A stretch of 64,000 nucleotides of DNA from Reyranella sp. CPCC 100927. GTDB lineage: Bacteria > Pseudomonadota > Alphaproteobacteria > Reyranellales > Reyranellaceae. Under the pieces are notes generated by a model, which was not told the origin of the DNA, searched no databases, and saw only the letters and a program-made list of their open reading frames with translations. Of this stretch, positions 8,387 through 17,892 are shown one piece after another (positions within the stretch are counted from its first letter, which is position 1; every line of letters begins with the position of its first letter). The position numbers and the translations under genes were made by a program. Location of the stretch: contig NZ_VOHA01000010.1 in assembly GCF_007859315.1 (NCBI RefSeq), positions 185,640 to 249,639 on the forward strand, written 5' to 3'.

Positions 8387-9499
8387 ATGCCTCGACGCGA
8401 GCGGCCCTTCGGCAAGTCGTGGCGTGGCGGGCTGACCGGCATCACGCAATCGACGCGGGCTTACGAGGACTGGCTGCGTACCCAGTTGCCCGACGGCTTC
8501 GCCCCCACCGATCTCGATCGCAAGCATGCCAAGATGCGCGATAGCGCCTTCTCGTTCCTGCGTGCCACCTATTGGCGCTGGGCCGAGACGGTGTTCGAGG
8601 TCTGCCCGGAACTCGCCAACGCGCCGACGGTTCTGGCGGTCGGCGACACGCACCTGGAGAATTTCGGCACCTGGCGCGATGACGATGGCCGCCTGGTCTG
8701 GGGTATCAACGACTACGACGAAGCGGCCGAGATGCCGTTCGTCCTCGACCTGGTGCGGCTGGCGACCAGTGCGTTGCTGGCCCGCGGGCGGCGCGACATG
8801 CCGGCGCGCGAGGTCTGCGGTCAGATCCTGAACGGTTACCGCGATGGCCTGGCGGCACCCGAGCCGCTGGTCCTCGAGCGCGAGTACAAGTGGCTCCGTA
8901 AGGCGGTCGTCGTACCCGAGAAGGACCGCGCCGATTTCTGGCGCGGCATCGACAAGCTGCGCCGCCATCCCGATCCACCCGCGCGCTTCGCCGCCGCCCT
9001 CCAATCGGCCTTTCCCGAGCCGTCCGAGCCGCTGCTGATTCTGCGCCGCGTCGCCGGCCTGGGCAGCCTCGGTCGCCTGCGCTTGGTCGGGACTGTCCCT
9101 TGGCGCGGTGCATCGGTGGTGCGCGAGGTGAAGGCCGTCACGCCGTCCGCCTGGACCCGTGTGCCGGGGCGCCCCGATGCCGGCATTCGCTGCCAGGAGA
9201 TCGCCACCGGCCGCTTCCGGGCGCCTGATCCGTGGTTCGCCCAGCACGGCGATCTGGTCGTGCGCCGACTGTCGCCCAACAACCGCAAGATCGAGGTCGA
9301 CGATAATCTGTCGGCTCTGCTGGCCGCCGACATGCTATGGGCGATGGGGCGCGACCTCGCTGCCGTGCAGGCCGGGGTCGGCGACCGCCGCGATACGCTC
9401 GACACCTACCTCAAGGACTATGGCCGCGGCTGGTTGCTGGACGCCGCGGAGAAGATGGCCTCCGCCGTGCGCACCGAGTACCTGGCGTTCAGCAGTTGA
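8387..9499 (+). CDS. DUF2252 family protein
   Basis: 370 aa cytoplasmic protein of the DUF2252 family. It has a phosphotransferase-like core, AVGDTHLENFG near residues 84-94 followed by GINDYDEA near 105-112, reminiscent of the HxxN and DxD metal and catalytic motifs of aminoglycoside-phosphotransferase or HipA-like kinases. No biochemical activity is established that I can name. It is 15 bp downstream of bpt on the same strand, so co-transcription is likely. Length is at the short end for the family. Confidence 0.85.
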   Translation: MPRRERPFGKSWRGGLTGITQSTRAYEDWLRTQLPDGFAPTDLDRKHAKMRDSAFSFLRATYWRWAETVFEVCPELANAPTVLAVGDTHLENFGTWRDDDGRLVWGINDYDEAAEMPFVLDLVRLATSALLARGRRDMPAREVCGQILNGYRDGLAAPEPLVLEREYKWLRKAVVVPEKDRADFWRGIDKLRRHPDPPARFAAALQSAFPEPSEPLLILRRVAGLGSLGRLRLVGTVPWRGASVVREVKAVTPSAWTRVPGRPDAGIRCQEIATGRFRAPDPWFAQHGDLVVRRLSPNNRKIEVDDNLSALLAADMLWAMGRDLAAVQAGVGDRRDTLDTYLKDYGRGWLLDAAEKMASAVRTEYLAFSS

Positions 9500-9534
9500 G
9501 CTTTGAGCGGGCGGGCCGCCGCGCTCTCAGGGGG

Positions 9535-10353
9535 TCAGATCGCGTGGAGGCCCAGCAGCGCCAACGCCACGATGCCCAGCGCGATGCGGTACCAGGCGAA
9601 TGGGGTGAAGCCGTAGCGGCTGATGAACGTGATCAACCGCGACACCACGATCATGGCAACGACGAAGGCGGCCCCGAAGCCCAGCGCGATCAGCACGATG
9701 CCGTCGCTGTCGGCCCCCAGCGTCGACCAGTTCTTGTAGACGTCATAGACGGTGGCGCCCAGCATCGTGGGTATGGCCAGGAAGAACGAGAACTCGGCCG
9801 ACGTCGGCCGATCGACGCCCAGCAGGCGGGCCCCCATGATGGTGGCACCCGAGCGCGAGACACCGGGGATCATGGCCACGGTCTGACAGAATCCGATGCC
9901 CAGCGCCGTCTTCCAATCCAGCGAATCGACAGCCTTGATCGAAGGCCGCGGCGCCACGCGCTCGATCAGCAGGATGGCGAAGCCGCCCACCACCAGCGCC
10001 ACGGCGACAACCCAGGGGTTGAACAGCACGCTCTTGATGACGCCGTGTGCCAGCGCGCCGATCACGGCCGCAGGCAGGAAGCCGATCACCACGTTGGCGG
10101 CGAACTGCCTGGCCACGCTGTCGCCGCTCAATACGCCGGCGACCGTCTGCCAGATCTTGACACGATAGAGCCAGCACACAGCCAGGATGGCACCGAGCTG
10201 AATCACGATCTCGAATACCTTGCCCTTGGGGCCTTCGAAGCCCAGCGCCTCTTCCATCAGGATCAGGTGGCCGGTGGACGACACCGGGATGAATTCGGTG
10301 AGTCCTTCCACGACGCCCAGCAACAGGGCCTTGAGCGCGATGATCACATCCAT
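9535..10353 (-). CDS. uppP: Undecaprenyl-diphosphatase (UppP/BacA)
   Basis: 272 aa polytopic membrane enzyme that dephosphorylates undecaprenyl pyrophosphate to recycle the lipid carrier for peptidoglycan; overexpression gives bacitracin resistance. Family motifs: GVVEGLTEFIPVSSTGHL near residues 13-30 (catalytic Glu/His region) and GVSRSGATI near 170. Length is typical. It converges with the DUF2252 gene (35 bp between stops). Upstream lies a palindromic repeat separating it from parC. Confidence 0.95.
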   Translation of the reverse strand: MDVIIALKALLLGVVEGLTEFIPVSSTGHLILMEEALGFEGPKGKVFEIVIQLGAILAVCWLYRVKIWQTVAGVLSGDSVARQFAANVVIGFLPAAVIGALAHGVIKSVLFNPWVVAVALVVGGFAILLIERVAPRPSIKAVDSLDWKTALGIGFCQTVAMIPGVSRSGATIMGARLLGVDRPTSAEFSFFLAIPTMLGATVYDVYKNWSTLGADSDGIVLIALGFGAAFVVAMIVVSRLITFISRYGFTPFAWYRIALGIVALALLGLHAI

Positions 10354-10376
10354 GCGGACCTCAGTCGGGCTACGTC

Positions 10377-10443
10377 TGTCATCCCGAGCACAGCGAGGGA
10401 TCTAGGCGCCGTCCCTGGATCCCTCGCCACGCTCGGGATGACA
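10377..10443. repeat. Dispersed palindromic repeat, type A copy 1
   Basis: Perfect 12-bp arms TGTCATCCCGAG (10377-10388) and CTCGGGATGACA (10432-10443), with further complementary inner sequence around GCGAGGGATC and GATCCCTCGC. The same core recurs at about 34.9, 46.6 and 47.9 kb. It lies between parC (end) and uppP (start), both on the minus strand. Confidence 0.85.
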
Positions 10444-10478
10444 GGAGGCGCTTGGGATGACCGTTGTGCGCAACGGAA

Positions 10479-12728
10479 TCAGAACTTGTTGGCGCGGGGT
10501 GAGCCGAGCGGCGGCAGGCGGCCGGCCTGGGCGCGCTCGCCGATCCACTCCTTCAGATCGGCCTTGGTCTTGGTACGGCCAGCCCACTGCAAACCCTCGG
10601 CCAGCACGAAGGCCTTGGCGTCGGAGAGCCCACCGTCTTTGTGCTTCTGCAGGATCACGCCACGGCCCCGCGTCATCTCGGGCACGTCGCCGATGGGGAA
10701 CACCAGCAATTTGCGGTTCTCACCGATGGCGGCGACATGGTCGGCGCCCTCGGCCACGATGCTGCAGGTCACCGCCTCTTCGCCCTCGCCCAGGTTCAGC
10801 ACCTGCTTGCCGGCCTTGGTCTGCGCCACGACCTCGTCCTCGGGCACGATGAAGCCGCGCCCTTCGTAGCCGGCGACCAGGAACTTGCGGCCGCCCTTGA
10901 GCACCAGCAGGTCGACGATGTCCTGCTCGTTGCCGAGATCGATCATCAGGCGGATCGGCTCGCCATGACCGCGGGCGCTGGGCAGCCGATCGACGCCGAT
11001 GGTGTAGAAGCGGCCATTGGTGCCGAACACCAGCAGCCTGTCGGTCGACAGGGCGTGCACGGCGAACTTTTCGCGATCGCCTTCCTTGTACTTCAGGTCG
11101 GCGATGCCGCCCGGCTCCAGATGGCCCTTGGCGGCGCGGATCCAGCCCTTCTCCGAGCACACCACCGTCACCGGTTCCTTCTCGATGAAGGCGTCTATCG
11201 GCACATCGACCGGCGGCGGTGCGTCGGCGATCTCGGTGCGGCGGCGGCCCTTCTCGGTCTTGGGCCCGTAGCTCTTGCGCAGCTCCTGAATGTCGGCAGC
11301 GATCTGTTGCCACTGCTTCTTGTCGTCGGCCAGAAGCGCCTTCAGATCCTTGCGCTCCTGCGAGAGCTCCTTGTGCTCCTTCTTGATCTCGATCTCTTCC
11401 AGGCGGCGCAACGCGCGCAGGCGAAGGTTGAGGATCGATTCGGCCTGCAGGTCGCTGAGCTTGAAGCGCCGCATCATCACGGCCTTGGGCTCATCCTCGT
11501 TGCGGATGATCGCGATCACCTCGTCGATGCTGAGGTAGGCGATCAGATAGCCGTCGAGGATCTCCAGCCGGCGCTCGATCTCGGCCAGACGATGGCGCGA
11601 GCGGCGCTGCAGGACGACCTGCCGGTGATCGAGCCAGGCCTGCAGCGCCTGGCGCAGATCCATCACCCGCGGCACCTGGTCTGAGTCGAGCACATTGAGG
11701 TTCAGCGGGAAACGGATCTCGAGGTCCGTGACCTTGAACATCTGCTCCATCAGGAGCTCGGCCGGCACGTTGCCGGTCTTGGGCTCGAGTACCAGGCGGA
11801 CGTCCTCGGCGGATTCGTCGCGCACGTCCTCCAGCATCGGCAGCTTCTTGGCGTTGATCAGCTCGGCGATCTTCTCGACCAGCTTGGCCTTGGCCACCTG
11901 GTAGGGCACCTCGGTGATCACGATACGATACTGCCCGCGCGGCAGGCTTTCCTTCTCCCAGCGCGCCCGTACGCGGAACGACCCGCGTCCGGTCTTGTAG
12001 GCCTCGATGACCGATTCGCGCGGCTCGACCAACAGGCCGCCCGTGGGAAAATCGGGGCCCGGCACGTGCTCGACCAGGGTCTCGATGCGCGCGTTGGGCG
12101 CCTTGATCAGGTGCAGCAGCGCGTCACACAGCTCGCCCACGTTATGCGGCGGGATCGAGGTCGCCATGCCGACGGCGATACCGGCGGCACCATTGGCCAG
12201 CAGGTTGGGGAAGGCGGCCGGCAGCACCACCGGCTCGCGCTCGGCGCCGTCAAAGTTGAGGCGGAAGTCGACGGCATCCTCGTTGATGCCAACCAGCAGC
12301 GCCTGCGCGACGTCGGTGAGTCGCGCTTCGGTGTAGCGCATGGCCGCGGCGTTATCGCCGTCGATGTTGCCGAAATTGCCCTGGCCGTCGACCAGCGGAT
12401 AGCGGGTGGCAAAATCCTGCGCCAACCGCACCAGCGCGTCGTAGATCGACTGGTCGCCGTGCGGGTGCAGCTTGCCCATCGTGTCGCCCACGACACGGGC
12501 GCTCTTCTTGAAGGCGCCGGTCGGGTCGAGCCGCAGCTCCTGCATGATGTAGAGCAGGCGGCGATGCACCGGCTTCAGGCCGTCGCGTACGTCGGGCAGC
12601 GAACGGGCCATGATGGTGCTGAGCGCGTACGACAGGTAGCGCTCGGAGAGCGCCGAGCCCAGGGCGACGGTACGGATGGGCGCCGGCGGTGGGGGCGGCG
12701 GCGCCGCGGTCGAGGTTCGTTTTGCCAT
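10479..12728 (-). CDS. parC: DNA topoisomerase IV subunit A
   Basis: 749 aa. It cuts and rejoins DNA as the A subunit of topoisomerase IV, decatenating chromosomes. After a proline-rich leader, the winged-helix domain contains [13 protein letters not shown] (residues 87-99) and [10 protein letters not shown] with the active-site Tyr at about residue 132; a C-terminal beta-pinwheel follows. At the position of E. coli Ser80 there is Gln93 and at Glu84 there is Asp97, both in the quinolone-determining region; this may be the lineage norm rather than a resistance change. It is 23 bp downstream of recO on the same strand. Confidence 0.97.
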   Translation of the reverse strand: MAKRTSTAAPPPPPPAPIRTVALGSALSERYLSYALSTIMARSLPDVRDGLKPVHRRLLYIMQELRLDPTGAFKKSARVVGDTMGKLHPHGDQSIYDALVRLAQDFATRYPLVDGQGNFGNIDGDNAAAMRYTEARLTDVAQALLVGINEDAVDFRLNFDGAEREPVVLPAAFPNLLANGAAGIAVGMATSIPPHNVGELCDALLHLIKAPNARIETLVEHVPGPDFPTGGLLVEPRESVIEAYKTGRGSFRVRARWEKESLPRGQYRIVITEVPYQVAKAKLVEKIAELINAKKLPMLEDVRDESAEDVRLVLEPKTGNVPAELLMEQMFKVTDLEIRFPLNLNVLDSDQVPRVMDLRQALQAWLDHRQVVLQRRSRHRLAEIERRLEILDGYLIAYLSIDEVIAIIRNEDEPKAVMMRRFKLSDLQAESILNLRLRALRRLEEIEIKKEHKELSQERKDLKALLADDKKQWQQIAADIQELRKSYGPKTEKGRRRTEIADAPPPVDVPIDAFIEKEPVTVVCSEKGWIRAAKGHLEPGGIADLKYKEGDREKFAVHALSTDRLLVFGTNGRFYTIGVDRLPSARGHGEPIRLMIDLGNEQDIVDLLVLKGGRKFLVAGYEGRGFIVPEDEVVAQTKAGKQVLNLGEGEEAVTCSIVAEGADHVAAIGENRKLLVFPIGDVPEMTRGRGVILQKHKDGGLSDAKAFVLAEGLQWAGRTKTKADLKEWIGERAQAGRLPPLGSPRANKF

Positions 12729-12751
12729 AGATCGAGGGGTCTGTGGCCGAA

Positions 12752-13486
12752 TCAGCCACTATTTGTTGTGCTAAGCCGTTGAAGGGTTTCGATAAACCGG
12801 TCGCGCGCCGGTGGCAAGGGTTTGTTGTGTGGCCAAAAGACGTGGCGCTCCAGGAAATAGCCCGTGAGCGCCAGCCCGACGAGCACATCGGCGGTCTGCG
12901 CGCCGCTGCGCGCCGCCAGGAAAGCCGGCAGTGCCAGAAGCTTGTCCTTGTATGGCTCGCCGGCGGACCGGCTCACTGCCCGGCCGGTACGCGGCGAGAC
13001 ATAGGCCAGATCCTCGGTTACTCCGGTCGCGGCGCATTTTTCCAGATCCAACCCGAAGCCCAACTCCTGCAGCAGGCCCAGTTCCAGGTGCACGTAGATG
13101 ACCGGCCAGCCGTCATGACCCAGCGCCCCCAGCAGGGCCGCCACGCCTTCGAACAGGGCCGGATGCGGCTCGCGCTCGGGCAACGCGGCATCCAGGGTGG
13201 CACACGCCGCCAATAGACCAGCCAGCGCCTGGGGATCATCGAGCGCGCGGGCCGCGTGCGCCGTCAGCAGCTCGCCCTTGAACGAACCCAGTTGATCCGC
13301 TAGCCGTGCCCGCCACTCGGTCCGCACACGGTTGCCCGGCTGCCAGAGCGGCCGTTGCCGCGTGGAAGCGCCGCCGTAGACCAGTCCGGCATGGCGGCCG
13401 TGGCCGGCGGTCAACAGCGACACCACCAGCGCCGACTCGCCGTGCGCACGCGCTGCCAGCACGATGCCGTCCTCAGTCCACTCCAC
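12752..13486 (-). CDS. recO: DNA repair protein RecO
   Basis: 244 aa recombination mediator that helps RecR load RecA on SSB-coated gaps. The N-terminal OB fold begins [18 protein letters not shown] and the helical domain follows. The GTG at 13486 is preferred over the upstream ATG 13516 because GAGGGG lies about 5 bases before it and alphaproteobacterial RecO proteins usually begin MEWxDDG. It is followed directly by parC. In related genomes recO normally follows era; here era is about 36.6 kb away, at 50.1-51.0 kb. Confidence 0.93.
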   Translation of the reverse strand: MEWTEDGIVLAARAHGESALVVSLLTAGHGRHAGLVYGGASTRQRPLWQPGNRVRTEWRARLADQLGSFKGELLTAHAARALDDPQALAGLLAACATLDAALPEREPHPALFEGVAALLGALGHDGWPVIYVHLELGLLQELGFGLDLEKCAATGVTEDLAYVSPRTGRAVSRSAGEPYKDKLLALPAFLAARSGAQTADVLVGLALTGYFLERHVFWPHNKPLPPARDRFIETLQRLSTTNSG

Positions 13487-13506
13487 GGAACCCCTCGATC
13501 GTTCGC

Positions 13507-13525
13507 TCCCCAGCAAAGCTGGGGA
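13507..13525. repeat. Perfect hairpin upstream of recO
   Basis: TCCCCAGC (13507-13514) and GCTGGGGA (13518-13525) form an 8-bp perfect stem with a 3-base loop. It sits about 20 bp before the recO start codon and exactly at the edge where the conserved core cluster is interrupted. It could be a terminator or attenuator, or a small dispersed repeat. Confidence 0.6.
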
Positions 13526-13612
13526 CGATTCACAAGCCTGTCACCGGTGCGTCATGACGCTGTTGCCGCCCCGGCGCATGGCTGGCGTGGCTTAGCAGAT
13601 GAACGCCCCTCC

Positions 13613-15202
13613 ATGAACAGCCCGAACGGGCGCTCTCTTCGCCGGCGTCGCCTGTTGCGCACAGGCACCGCGGCTGGGCTGTCGTTGTGCACATCCGCTG
13701 TCGTACCTCGCGTCTTTGCCCAGACGTCCGACCGGATGCGCCCGCAGATCCCCTTCGGCGTGCAGACCGGTGATATTGGCGCCGACGGCGCGCTGGTGTG
13801 GGCGGCCGCCGACCGGCCGGCGCGCATGATCGTGGAGTACGCTACCACCGAGAGCTTTCGTGACAGTCAGCGCCTGGTCGGCCCCAGCGCGCTCGACGTC
13901 AGCGACTACACGGCGCGCATCGCGATCACCGGCATCGCGCCGGGCCAGACCGTGTTCTATCGCGTGACGTTCCTCGATCTCGGCGATTATCGCACCCAGA
14001 GCGCACCGTCGACCGGCTCGTTCCGCGTGCCGCCGGCATCGGGCGATCGCGACGTGTCGTTCGTGTGGACCGGCGACACCGCCGGTCAAGGCTTCGGCAT
14101 CAATCCCGACTGGGGCGGCATGCGGCTCTACGACGCGATGCGCCGCACCGATCCGGATTTCCTGGTGCATTGCGGCGACCAGATCTACGCCGACAACCCG
14201 ATCGCGTCCCACGTCACGCTCGATGACGGCAGCGTGTGGCGCAACGTCGTCACCGAGGAGAAGGCGAAGGTCGCCGAGACCCTGCGCGAGTACCGCGGCA
14301 ACTACCGCTACAACCTGATGGACGACAACGTCAGGCGCCTCAACGCGGCCGTGCCGACGATTATGCTGTGGGACGATCACGAGGTACGCGACAACTGGTT
14401 CCACGCCCAGCGCATCCAGGGTGACGACCGTTACCGCGAAAAGAGCGTGGGGCTGCTGGCCGCCCGCGGCATGCGGGCTTTCCAGGAATACAGCCCGATC
14501 CGCCTGGATCCCGACGATCCCGAACGCCTCTACCGCAAGTTCGCATGCGGCCCACACCTGGACCTGTTCCGCATCGACATGCGCTCCTATCGCGGTGACA
14601 ACGGGCCCAATCGCGAGACGGCGCGCAGCGCTGCAACGGACTACCTGGGGCCGGCGCAACTGGTCTGGTTGAAGCGCGCGCTGCTGGCCTCGACGGCGAC
14701 CTGGAAGGTGATCGCGGCCGACATGCCGCTGGGGCTGGTGAGCTGGGATGACGCCGGCGGCGCCGAAACGCCGGCCAATGGCGATCACGGCGCCCCGCTG
14801 GGCCGTGAGCTGGAGATCGCCGGCCTGCTGTCGTTCATCCGGCGCGAGGCCATCCACAACGTGGTCTGGATCACCGCCGACGTGCACTACTGCGCCACGC
14901 ACTACTACGACCCCGGCAAGGCCACAGTCGGCGACTTCCTGCCCTTCTACGAGTTCATTTCCGGCCCAGCCAATGCTGGCGGCTTCGGCGCCCTGGAGCG
15001 CGACGGCACGTTCGGACCCCAGGTGCTGTTCCAGCGCGTGCCGCCGGCCAACCGGCAGAACCTCGCCCCCAGCCAGGGCATGGCGTTCTTCGGCCATGTG
15101 AAGGTCGATGGCCGCAGCGGGTTGATGACCGTCTCCCACCGCGATGCCGATGGGGCCATCCTGCATACGACCGAACTGGCGCCGACTCCTGGCAAGGTTT
15201 GA
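13613..15202 (+). CDS. PhoD-like alkaline phosphatase/phosphodiesterase, Tat-exported
   Basis: 529 aa when started at ATG 13613; the frame is open further upstream but that part covers the recO start and looks non-coding. The N-terminus is a Tat signal (RSLRRRRLLRTGTAAG then a hydrophobic stretch and VFAQ). An N-terminal Fn3-like PhoD domain (about 45-140) precedes a metallophosphoesterase core with WTGDTAGQG, HCGDQIYAD, LWDDHEVRDNW and ITADVHYCATHYY metal-binding blocks. Such enzymes hydrolyse phosphodiesters or monoesters in the periplasm for phosphate supply. No Pho box was identified. Confidence 0.92.
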   Translation: MNSPNGRSLRRRRLLRTGTAAGLSLCTSAVVPRVFAQTSDRMRPQIPFGVQTGDIGADGALVWAAADRPARMIVEYATTESFRDSQRLVGPSALDVSDYTARIAITGIAPGQTVFYRVTFLDLGDYRTQSAPSTGSFRVPPASGDRDVSFVWTGDTAGQGFGINPDWGGMRLYDAMRRTDPDFLVHCGDQIYADNPIASHVTLDDGSVWRNVVTEEKAKVAETLREYRGNYRYNLMDDNVRRLNAAVPTIMLWDDHEVRDNWFHAQRIQGDDRYREKSVGLLAARGMRAFQEYSPIRLDPDDPERLYRKFACGPHLDLFRIDMRSYRGDNGPNRETARSAATDYLGPAQLVWLKRALLASTATWKVIAADMPLGLVSWDDAGGAETPANGDHGAPLGRELEIAGLLSFIRREAIHNVVWITADVHYCATHYYDPGKATVGDFLPFYEFISGPANAGGFGALERDGTFGPQVLFQRVPPANRQNLAPSQGMAFFGHVKVDGRSGLMTVSHRDADGAILHTTELAPTPGKV

Positions 15203-15325
15203 GCACAGGCGCTTTCCCCGATGTGCTCGACCACCGCTTTGAGCGAGATTTTTTTGAGTGGTGTCGCATCGACGCCCTCCCAAGCGTCCTTGGGATGACC
15301 GAATGGACGCAATGGAGGACGGCGC

Positions 15326-15970
15326 ATGATGACGATCTCTGCTTTCCGGTGGGTTCCCGAGTTTGCCCAAGGCCAGGTGCGCGATCTGCGCGCCCGTTGG
15401 GCACTGGAAGAAGCCGGCCTGCCCTACCGGACACGCCTCCTGGAGCAAGGCGATCAGGACAAGCCCGACTATCGCGCCCTGCAACCGTTCGGGCAGGTTC
15501 CGATCCTGGAGGAGGACGGCCTCGTTCTCTTCGAGACAGGCGCCATCGTGCTGCACATCGGCGAGAGGAGTGAAACGCTCCTGCCAAAAGACAGGGCTGC
15601 CCGGGCCCGCGCCACGCAGTGGCTGGTGGCAGCACTCAACTCGATCGAGCCTTTTCTCATGAATGTTGTGCTGATCGACCTCTTCTACGCGAACGAGGCG
15701 TGGGCCAAACTGCGCCGTCCTGGCGCGGTCGATTTTGCGCGCAGACGCCTGTCCGCGCTTTCCCAGACGCTCGGCGACAAGCCCTACCTCGACGGCGAGC
15801 GCTTCACGGCCGGCGACCTGATGATGACAACGGTACTGCGGATTCTGAAGTACACTGACATCGTCACGAGCGACAAACGCCTCTCGGCATATATGGATCG
15901 CTGCATGTCGCGGCCCGCCTTCAAGCGCGCGTTCGATGCGCAGATGGGAGACTTTAAGGAAGCCGCGTAA
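15326..15970 (+). CDS. Glutathione S-transferase family protein
   Basis: 214 aa cytosolic GST. The N-terminal thioredoxin fold has the cis-Pro strand GQVPILEEDGLVLFET followed by GAIVLHI (glutathione gamma-glutamyl contact region); the all-helical C-terminal domain has the N-capping-box-like GDLMMTTVLRIL. ATG 15326 or 15329 could be the start. It is isolated: 123 bp after the PhoD-like gene and convergent with the tetR-type gene across an AT-rich spacer. Substrate unknown. Confidence 0.9.
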   Translation: MMTISAFRWVPEFAQGQVRDLRARWALEEAGLPYRTRLLEQGDQDKPDYRALQPFGQVPILEEDGLVLFETGAIVLHIGERSETLLPKDRAARARATQWLVAALNSIEPFLMNVVLIDLFYANEAWAKLRRPGAVDFARRRLSALSQTLGDKPYLDGERFTAGDLMMTTVLRILKYTDIVTSDKRLSAYMDRCMSRPAFKRAFDAQMGDFKEAA

Positions 15971-16137
15971 GCCTCGATGCCAACAGCTCAGGCTGGTCAC
16001 GGCAGCGTACGTCCGAGGCCAGTCGAGCCCACCTCATGTGAGAGGAATAATTTCTATATATTTCAATATAGTATGCGTATTTTCTAAATCAAAATTTGAG
16101 CAACCTCACAGCCCCTAATTCATCTTCCATCTTAAGA

Positions 16138-16755
16138 TTACACCGCCACCTGATGTGCGGCGGAAACCAGGGCGCGCGCGCTGGCGCGCAGGAGCAGAAT
16201 GGCTTCGCTGCTCGAAAGTACTTGAGAACTGACGAATGCGCCGTTGATCAATAAAGATAATTGGCCAGCCAACTCCTGCGGCCTGGGCACGTGCAGCCGC
16301 TCGGCGATCCCCTGCAGGCGGCGCCGCATCTCCTGCTTGTGGGCCACGGCCACCTGGCGTGCCGGATGATCGGCGTCGGGAAATTCCGCTGCGACGTTGA
16401 GTTGGGGGCAACCGCGGTAGTGCGGCCGCCCGACGCGCTCGCCGATCCAGAGGAGATGGGCCTCCAGTTCGGCGACGGGGTCCGCCTGATGAAGCCGGGC
16501 AACGCCATCCCAGCAGGCCCAGAACTCTTCGTCCTCGCGCTGCAGAAATGCCGCGATGAGATCGTCCTTGGTCCGGAAGTGGCGGTAGAGGCTGGTCTTG
16601 GCGACGCCCGCCTGCGCCACGATCAGATCGACACCGACGGCGCGGACACCCTGGCGATAGAACAACGCCGAGGCCGTCGCGAGAACCCGATCCCGCACCT
16701 CAGCCGAGTTGCCGGACGCGTCCAGCGCTTCCGCAGGCTTCACCTGATTGTCCAT
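16138..16755 (-). CDS. TetR-family transcriptional repressor
   Basis: 205 aa. The N-terminal TetR HTH (about residues 18-65) reads RVLATASALFYRQGVRAVGV then AGVAKTSLYRHFRTKDDL. The C-terminal ligand domain has GCPQLNVAAEFPD, typical of the subgroup near QacR/TetR_C regulators. It is divergent from an NAD(P)-binding oxidoreductase gene; the 92-bp gap carries two mirror-image operator-like dyads, so it most likely represses both itself and the neighbour. The ligand is unknown. Confidence 0.92.
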   Translation of the reverse strand: MDNQVKPAEALDASGNSAEVRDRVLATASALFYRQGVRAVGVDLIVAQAGVAKTSLYRHFRTKDDLIAAFLQREDEEFWACWDGVARLHQADPVAELEAHLLWIGERVGRPHYRGCPQLNVAAEFPDADHPARQVAVAHKQEMRRRLQGIAERLHVPRPQELAGQLSLLINGAFVSSQVLSSSEAILLLRASARALVSAAHQVAV

Positions 16756-16789
16756 CAGCTCTCCCTATCATACTGTCACTTGACTCGCT

Positions 16790-16828
16790 ACAGACCTGTT
16801 CGTACTGTTACGAAACAAACAGGTCTGT
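16790..16828. promoter_or_regulatory. Probable TetR operator pair
   Basis: Perfect 11-bp inverted arms ACAGACCTGTT (16790-16800) and AACAGGTCTGT (16818-16828). Each arm holds its own small dyad ACAG-AC-CTGT, the expected size of one TetR half-pair. Between them lies a second dyad TTCGTA-CTGT-TACGAA (16799-16814). It is placed centrally between the divergent tetR-type and oxidoreductase genes. Confidence 0.75.
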
Positions 16829-16847
16829 ATCGCATTGGGAATGACTT

Positions 16848-17882
16848 ATGAGACAGGAGCGCCAGGTGGGGCGGCAGCGCCCGGTCGCCGTCTTTGGTGC
16901 GTTAGGGCATACGGGACGGTTTGTGGTCGCGGCGTTATCGCGGCAGGGATTCACCCCGATCGCCATCGGTCGCGATCGCGCGGCACTGGCCGCGTCCGGG
17001 TTCGATGCGCGCGGTACTCCAACCCGGGCCGCCACCGTTGATGATCCGGCCTCGCTCGATGACGCGCTGGCCGGCGCGACCGCGGTCATCAACTGCGCCG
17101 GCCCGTTTCTGGACACGGCGGAGGCTGTGACTGCGGCGGCGCTGCGGGCGCGTATCCACTATCTCGACGTGACGGCCGAGCAGGCCAGCGCACACGCCGT
17201 GTTCACGGCATGCGATGCGGCAGCACGCGCCGCCGGCGTCATCGTCATGCCGGCGATGGGCTTCTATGGCGGCCTGAGCGACCTGCTGGCCACGGCAGCC
17301 GTCGGTGACTGGGAGCGCGCCGACGAGATCCGCATCGGGATCGCATTGGACAGCTGGCGGCCGACACGCGGTACCCGTGTCACCGGACAGCGCAACACGG
17401 CCCCGCGACAGGTCATTGCCGACGGCAAACTGTCACCGCTGGCCGCGTCGGAAACGTCGTGGGATTTCGCCGAGCCGTTCGGCCGTCAGGATGTGATGGC
17501 ACTGCCGTTCTCGGAGGTCCCCCTGATCGCACGTCACCTTCGGGTGACGGAACTGCACACCTACCTCAATCACGCGCCGTTGCGCGACCTGCGCGACGCC
17601 ACGACCCCGCCGCCGACTGCCGTTGATGACAGCGGACGATCAGGACAGACATTCCTGGTTGACGTGATCGCCAGGCTGGGAAACCAGACTCGCCGCACCA
17701 GCGCGCGGGGACAGGATATCTATGCCGTCACTGCGCCGCTGATCGTCGAGGCGGTACGGCGCATTCTCGATGGCGAGGCGCGGGGTGCCGGGGCTCTCGC
17801 CCCGGGCGCGGCATTCGACGCCCCGCACTACCTTCGGGCCGTCACACCCGAGCCTCTGTCAATCGATATCCCGGGTCCGTAG
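16848..17882 (+). CDS. Saccharopine dehydrogenase-like NAD(P)-binding oxidoreductase
   Basis: 344 aa. The N-terminal Rossmann fold has VFGALGHTGRFVVAAL at about residues 14-29 and continues with NCAGPFLDTAEAV and YLDVTAEQ, typical of the saccharopine dehydrogenase / trans-acting enoyl reductase superfamily. There is no obvious membrane segment. Under probable control of the divergent TetR repressor, it is likely a detoxifying or substrate-induced reductase; the true substrate cannot be deduced. It ends 10 bp from the convergent TctC-like gene. Confidence 0.8.
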   Translation: MRQERQVGRQRPVAVFGALGHTGRFVVAALSRQGFTPIAIGRDRAALAASGFDARGTPTRAATVDDPASLDDALAGATAVINCAGPFLDTAEAVTAAALRARIHYLDVTAEQASAHAVFTACDAAARAAGVIVMPAMGFYGGLSDLLATAAVGDWERADEIRIGIALDSWRPTRGTRVTGQRNTAPRQVIADGKLSPLAASETSWDFAEPFGRQDVMALPFSEVPLIARHLRVTELHTYLNHAPLRDLRDATTPPPTAVDDSGRSGQTFLVDVIARLGNQTRRTSARGQDIYAVTAPLIVEAVRRILDGEARGAGALAPGAAFDAPHYLRAVTPEPLSIDIPGP

Positions 17883-17892
17883 ATGAAGGGGA

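Noticed and set aside
7475..9247. 590-codon open frame on the minus strand
   Set aside because: Antisense to bpt and DUF2252, which have clear family motifs; its product is His/Arg/Gly-rich shadow sequence.
10479..12728. ParC Gln93 and Asp97 as acquired quinolone resistance
   Set aside because: Similar residues are likely normal in alphaproteobacterial ParC; without relatives no resistance claim can be made.
13592..16000. 802-codon open frame on the minus strand
   Set aside because: Antisense to the PhoD-like and GST genes, whose domains are firm; long antisense frames are usual in GC-rich DNA.
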